From NCBI GenBank assembly GCA_036271555.1, contig DATBAK010000004.1, positions 27,269 through 91,268 on the forward strand: a stretch of DNA of 64,000 nucleotides, given 5' to 3'. Shown here piece after piece: positions 60,432 through 64,000 of this stretch. The notes under the pieces are model-generated. The model did no database searches, was not told the DNA's origin, and saw only the letters and a list, made by a program, of their open reading frames with translations. A program made the position numbers and the translations under genes. Within the stretch, counting starts at the first letter, position 1; each line of letters begins with the position of its first letter. The stretch is from Acidimicrobiia bacterium. Lineage in GTDB: Bacteria; Actinomycetota; Acidimicrobiia; IMCC26256; PALSA-610.

Positions 60432-61652
60432 GTGATCCCCAAGATCGTCAGCGTCGACGACCACGTCGTCGAGCCCGCGCACGTGTGGCAGACGTGGCTC
60501 CCCGAGAAGCACCGGGAGAAGGGCCCGCACGTCGAGCGCAAGCGCTGGGGCCCGTTCGAGCACAAGCCCGGCGCGAAGTACGGGAACCACGAGGACCCGA
60601 ACGGGCGCTGGGGCGACGCGTGGTACTTCGAGGACCGGCTCATCTACGTACAGAAGCGCTTCGTCGCGATCCCGCTCGACGCGACGCCCGACGGCGACGT
60701 GTCGCGGTTCGACCGCACGAAGATGGTGATGGAAGCCGTCACCTACGACGACATGCGCCCCGGTTGCTACATGGTCGAGGAGCGCATCAAGGACTTCGAG
60801 CTCAACTGGGTCGACGGGTCGCTCCCCTTCCCCACGTTCCCGCGCTTCTGCGGCCAGACGTTCTACGAGGCCGACGACAAGGAGCTCGGGCTCGCGTGCG
60901 TGAAGGCCTACAACGACTGGATGGTCGAGGAGTGGTGCGCGCCGTCGCGCGGCTTCAACATCCCGCTGTGCATCATGCCGTTGTGGGACGTCGACCTCGC
61001 GGCCGCCGAGATCCGGCGCAACGCGGATCGCGGCGTGCGCGCGTTCTGCTTCAGCGAGCTGCCGCACCACCTCAAGCTGCCGACGATCCACAGCGGCGGT
61101 TGGGACAAGGTGTTCCAGGTGTGCAACGACACCGGCGTCACGCTGTGCATGCACATCGGCTCGTCGTCGACGAACCCCGCGGCGTCGCCCGACGCACCCG
61201 GCGGTGTGGGCGGCACGCTCGCGTTCAACAACTCGATGGCGTCGCTCGCCGACTGGCTGTTCTCCGGCAAGCTCATCGAGTTCCCGAGACTCAAGCTCGC
61301 GTACTCGGAAGGCCAGATCGGCTGGATCCCGTACGCGCTCGAGCGCGCCGACACCGTGTGGGAGCAGCACGACAGCTGGCAGCACTCGAAGGAGCGCATC
61401 CCCGAGCCGCCGTCGAGCTACTACTACGGCCGCATCTTCGGCTGCTTCACCGCGGATCACCACGGGCTGCACTCGCTGCCCGAGGTCGGTGAGGACAACA
61501 TCTGCTTCGAGACCGACTACCCGCACACCGACACGACGTGGCCGAACTCGAAGGAGTACGTCGAGAAGATGCTCGCCGGCTTCGACGACAAGGTCGCGTA
61601 CAAGGTGCTGCGCGGCAACGCGATCAAGATGCTCGAACTGGATCGGGCGTAG
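60432..61652 (+). CDS. Amidohydrolase family 2 protein
   Basis: 406 aa from GTG with CAGGAG upstream. IVSVDDHVVEPAHVWQTWLP gives Asp/His and Glu on strand 1; TLCMHIGSSSTNPAASPDAP carries the second His, LKLAYSEGQIGWIPYALERA the Glu region, and ICFETDYPHTDTTWPNS the final metal Asp. Same superfamily as the genes at 35535 and 36427, with the more usual DxHxxE start. TAG overlaps the hairpin repeat. Probably a ring-acid decarboxylase or hydrolase. Confidence 0.87.
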   Translation: MIPKIVSVDDHVVEPAHVWQTWLPEKHREKGPHVERKRWGPFEHKPGAKYGNHEDPNGRWGDAWYFEDRLIYVQKRFVAIPLDATPDGDVSRFDRTKMVMEAVTYDDMRPGCYMVEERIKDFELNWVDGSLPFPTFPRFCGQTFYEADDKELGLACVKAYNDWMVEEWCAPSRGFNIPLCIMPLWDVDLAAAEIRRNADRGVRAFCFSELPHHLKLPTIHSGGWDKVFQVCNDTGVTLCMHIGSSSTNPAASPDAPGGVGGTLAFNNSMASLADWLFSGKLIEFPRLKLAYSEGQIGWIPYALERADTVWEQHDSWQHSKERIPEPPSSYYYGRIFGCFTADHHGLHSLPEVGEDNICFETDYPHTDTTWPNSKEYVEKMLAGFDDKVAYKVLRGNAIKMLELDRA

Positions 61653-61695
61653 TGGTGCTGCGTTCTCCGGCGATACGCCGGGAACGCACTACCAC
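61651..61695. repeat. Hairpin repeat A2 on a stop codon
   Basis: AGTGGTGCTGCGTTCTCCGG...GAACGCACTACCAC: 14-bp arms with two mismatches plus an inner CCGGCG-ATA-CGCCGG stem. The amidohydrolase TAG (61650-61652) runs into the first bases, the same placement as at 46983. Likely terminator. Confidence 0.65.
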
Positions 61696-61710
61696 GGACG
61701 AGGAGGTCCG

Positions 61711-62991
61711 ATGATCGGCACCCGCACACGACGCGCGCTTCCCGCCGCGTTCGTGGTCGTCGCCGTGCTCGCGCTGCCTGCGAACGCGGGCGCGGCCACG
61801 CAACCGACCGTTCACTCGGTACGGACCGGCGGCGCGGTCGCGCTCTCCGACACGGGCGGCGCGCCGACGACGATCGAGTCGCTGCTCGTGCCGCGCGGCT
61901 CGTGGACCGTCACGGCGAACGTCACGGCCGTCGACTTCGGCTCCGGTGACTTCGTGCGCTGCACGTTGCAGAAGAACGGCGCCGGGTTCGACGGCGGCGC
62001 GACCACCTACGTCGACGACACGGTCGCCGATCTTACGAACGCCGGCGTGGTGAAGACGACGGCCGCGGCGACGACGATCGCGTTGGTGTGCCAGCACGAC
62101 CACAACGCGCCGAACCCGTCGCAGTTCTACCTCGACCCCGGCGCCACGCTCACGGCCGTCGAAGGGGGCCCGATCCGGAGCGCGGCGGCCGCCGCATCGG
62201 CGGGCCCGAACGTCGTGCAGAAGCGCACGCCCGCACAGACCGCGCTCAGCCCGGACACGTCGACACTGGTCGAGCAGCTGCGCGTCCCCGCGGGAACGTG
62301 GGCGTTCCACACCAACCTCTCGGTCGTGAACTTCGGGGACTTCGACTTCGCGGGCTGCGAGCTCTTCGGGCCGACAGGGACCGGCGACGTCGGGGAGCAG
62401 CAGGTCGTCGTGGGCGGTGATCCGGACGTCGTCGTCAGCAACATCGCGATGCAGGGTGCGCGCACGTACGCGAAGGCGACGACCGTCAAGCTCACCTGCA
62501 GCGCGGCGTACACCGACAGCGTCTACGTCGACCCGGGCGCGACCGTGATCGCGACCCGCGTCGCGCCCGCCGACGTCGTCTTCGACTTCGACACCAAGGG
62601 CGTGCTGTCGGACACCGGCGGCGTGACCACGACCGTCTTCCACCGGTCGATGCCGGCGGGCGCGTGGCGCGTCTCGAGCGCGCAGACGGGCGAGCTGTCG
62701 AACCCGAACCACAGCATCGGCGGCGGTACCGACTTCGTCCGCTGCGGCCTGTACGCGGGCGGCACGCGGATCGACGGCGGCGCGACGACGCGCATCTCGA
62801 CCGGCACCGGCGGCGGCAACTACGAGCAGATGATCGTCGAGTCCGGGACGCGCACCGCGAAGAAGCCGTGGACGCTCAGCGTCCGGTGCTCGCACGACGC
62901 GACGATCGCGACCGGCTCGCACTGGGTCGTCTTCTCGGCCAGCCCTGTCGTCGCGATCCGGCAGGGCCCCATCGAGTCGTCCGTCATCTGA
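61711..62991 (+). CDS. Secreted protein with three homologous beta-domains
   Basis: 426 aa with AGGAGG before ATG. Signal peptide RRALPAAFVVVAVLALPANA, cleavage near GAAT. Three repeats of about 130 residues follow: each has a (V/L)xxGTW strand (VPRGSWTVTANVTAVDFGSG; VPAGTWAFHTNLSVVNFGDF; MPAGAWRVSSAQTGELS), an FxxCxL-type Cys strand, and ends DPGATLTAV / DPGATVIATR / ASPVVAIRQGP. It looks like an exported adhesion or surface-layer protein. Family not recognised. Confidence 0.75.
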   Translation: MIGTRTRRALPAAFVVVAVLALPANAGAATQPTVHSVRTGGAVALSDTGGAPTTIESLLVPRGSWTVTANVTAVDFGSGDFVRCTLQKNGAGFDGGATTYVDDTVADLTNAGVVKTTAAATTIALVCQHDHNAPNPSQFYLDPGATLTAVEGGPIRSAAAAASAGPNVVQKRTPAQTALSPDTSTLVEQLRVPAGTWAFHTNLSVVNFGDFDFAGCELFGPTGTGDVGEQQVVVGGDPDVVVSNIAMQGARTYAKATTVKLTCSAAYTDSVYVDPGATVIATRVAPADVVFDFDTKGVLSDTGGVTTTVFHRSMPAGAWRVSSAQTGELSNPNHSIGGGTDFVRCGLYAGGTRIDGGATTRISTGTGGGNYEQMIVESGTRTAKKPWTLSVRCSHDATIATGSHWVVFSASPVVAIRQGPIESSVI

Positions 62992-63014
62992 GCCTGAGCC
63001 CTTCGGTGCCCTCC

Positions 63015-63058
63015 GTGGTACTGCGTTATCGGCGCATAGCGACGTAACGCAGTACCAC
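63015..63058. repeat. Hairpin repeat A3
   Basis: 14-bp perfect arms GTGGTACTGCGTTA (63015-63028) and TAACGCAGTACCAC (63045-63058). It lies 23 bases after the secreted-protein stop and 10 bases before the stop of the convergent LLM oxidoreductase. The inner sequence differs from A1 and A2, which suggests selection on the outer stem. Confidence 0.72.
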
Positions 63059-63068
63059 TGACGCGGGT

Positions 63069-63890
63069 TCAGCGCGCGAGGAACCTCTTCGCGAAGGCTT
63101 CGACCTTGGGGCGGCCGTCGGGGGGCCAGCCGCAGACGAGGTAGCCGAAGCCCGCGGCGGTCCACTCGTCGATCGTGCGCCCGATCGCGTCGAGGTCGTC
63201 CTCGAGCGAGAGTGATGCGGCGCGCAGGATCGCCGACGGATCGCGACCCGCCTGCTCCGCGAGCGTGCTGATGCGCTGCGACTTCGGTCCGAGGTACTTC
63301 GGCGGGCCGAAGCAGTGCCACACGTCGGCGTAGCGCGCTGCGATCGGCATCATGCGCTTCTCGCCCGATGCACCGATCCAGATCGGCGCGTGCGGCTGCT
63401 GCACGCAACGCGGGAACAGCGTCGCGTCGTGGACTTGGAAGTGACGGCCCTCGAACGTGAAGTTGTCGGTCGTGAGCAGACCGCGCACGATCTGCACCGC
63501 TTCCTCGAACGCGTCGACGCGCGCCTTGAGCTCCGGGAACGGGATGCCGAGCTCGTCGTGCTCCTTGTCGAACCACGCGGCGCCGTACGACAGCTCGAGC
63601 CGACCGTTCGACGCGTGGTCGATCGTGATCGCCTCGGCCGCGAACACCGCGGGGTGGCGATACGTCATGCCGGTCACGAGGATGCCGAGCCGCACGCGCT
63701 CGGTGATGCCACTCCACGCCGCGAGGGTCGTCATCGCCTCGAAGCACTCGCCCGGGCCCTCGCCGTACATCGGCTGGAAGTGGTCGAAGCCCCAGATGCC
63801 GTCGAAGCCGAGGTCGTCGGCGAAGCGGGCACGCCCCGCGTTCTCCGACCACGACATCCGCTGCTGAGCAATGTCGATCCCGAATCGCAT
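63069..63890 (-). CDS. F420-dependent LLM-class oxidoreductase
   Basis: 273 aa. MRFGIDIAQQRMSWSENAGR, DDLGFDGIWGFDHFQPMYGE (active-site His), VTGMTYRHPAVFAAEAITID, and GRLELSYGAAWFDKEHDELG are the luciferase-like features of the F420 branch (a different subfamily from the gene at 1788). Substrate not readable. It converges on the three-repeat protein with hairpin A3 between them. Confidence 0.87.
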   Translation of the reverse strand: MRFGIDIAQQRMSWSENAGRARFADDLGFDGIWGFDHFQPMYGEGPGECFEAMTTLAAWSGITERVRLGILVTGMTYRHPAVFAAEAITIDHASNGRLELSYGAAWFDKEHDELGIPFPELKARVDAFEEAVQIVRGLLTTDNFTFEGRHFQVHDATLFPRCVQQPHAPIWIGASGEKRMMPIAARYADVWHCFGPPKYLGPKSQRISTLAEQAGRDPSAILRAASLSLEDDLDAIGRTIDEWTAAGFGYLVCGWPPDGRPKVEAFAKRFLAR

Positions 63891-64000
63891 CCGCGCGTTG
63901 TATCACCGCGCCGGACGCGACGGCAACGAACCGCCCGGTGCTGACGCCCGCCGCCCACCACGAGTTCGGTGGACGGCCGGGCGTCATCGCCGGGGGGCGA
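63891..64000. other. Non-coding end of window
   Basis: I see no supportable gene here. The stretch holds the upstream region of the LLM gene and a short GCGTCA/TGACGC-containing dyad (63942-63985 region) whose meaning is unclear without the next bases. Confidence 0.3.

Noticed and set aside
1..64000. CRISPR arrays, tRNA or rRNA genes, prophage and insertion sequences
   Set aside because: I looked for regularly spaced direct repeats, tRNA-like cloverleaf ends, transposase motifs and phage genes. The dispersed repeat and the hairpins are the only repeated elements, and none has CRISPR spacing.

Overview
The window is very GC-rich, with many GTG starts and many start/stop overlaps (ATGA or GTGA). 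Several families point to an actinobacterium: two F420-dependent luciferase-like oxidoreductases, a SigE-type sigma factor, a DrrAB-type exporter, a ClpC2-like Clp-N protein, and a decayed relative of the mycothiol-dependent maleylpyruvate isomerases. The mix of fatty-acid, P450 and amidohydrolase genes resembles Acidimicrobiia-type genomes. That class-level placement is an inference and no marker gene confirms it. No rRNA, tRNA, CRISPR array, insertion sequence or phage module was seen.

Layout. 0-4 kb: end of a sigma factor overlapping a membrane-anchored serpin, an LLM oxidoreductase, and a micro-protein with two PRC-barrel proteins. 4-8.5 kb: Rieske oxygenase divergent from an acyl-CoA ligase, then two secreted proteins. 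8.5-11.2 kb: a mercury-type MerR regulator divergent from thioredoxin and a quinone-oxidoreductase-like gene across a palindromic operator, then a nucleotidyltransferase and an amidohydrolase remnant. 11.2-18.6 kb: aldo/keto reductase, small conserved proteins, ATP-dependent DNA ligase, enoyl-CoA hydratase, inositol-phosphate synthase and a DinB protein. 18.6-25.5 kb: a ribbon-helix-helix/Clp-N fusion with its own palindrome, an HTH regulator with an MFS exporter, two divergent PerM-type permeases, and a HAD/crotonase pair.

25.6-32.3 kb is a six-gene operon in which every junction overlaps by 4 bases: DUF1003, hutH, hutU, a peptide-deformylase-like gene, hutF, hutI. HutF makes N-formylglutamate but no hutG is present, so the deformylase-like protein is a candidate for the last step. 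Threonine dehydratase, an ornithine-cyclodeaminase-like gene and a hydrolase follow on the other strand. 35.5-42 kb: two divergent amidohydrolases sharing a perfect palindrome, an amine oxidase, a Tat multicopper oxidase, a secreted putative metallopeptidase and a pseudogene.

43-44.1 kb holds what I think is the most notable gene: a thioredoxin-fold protein with an in-frame UGA at the redox position, followed at the right distance by a SECIS-like hairpin. It is probably a selenoprotein that automatic annotation would split in two. 44.1-47 kb: DrrAB-type exporter with its TetR regulator. 47-55.8 kb: lipid/xenobiotic catabolism (P450, aldehyde dehydrogenase, PhyH dioxygenase, SDR, a P450-phosphotransferase fusion, thioesterase). 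55.8-59.1 kb: ferrous-iron uptake with a fused EfeU-EfeO, EfeB and an IdeR-like box. 59.2-63.9 kb: aldo/keto reductase, amidohydrolase, a three-repeat secreted protein and a second LLM oxidoreductase.

Two dispersed repeat families run through the intergenic spaces: a roughly 100-bp element beginning with a GGTCGCACTCGCT-like core, and a hairpin built on GGTACTGCGTT that sits on stop codons.
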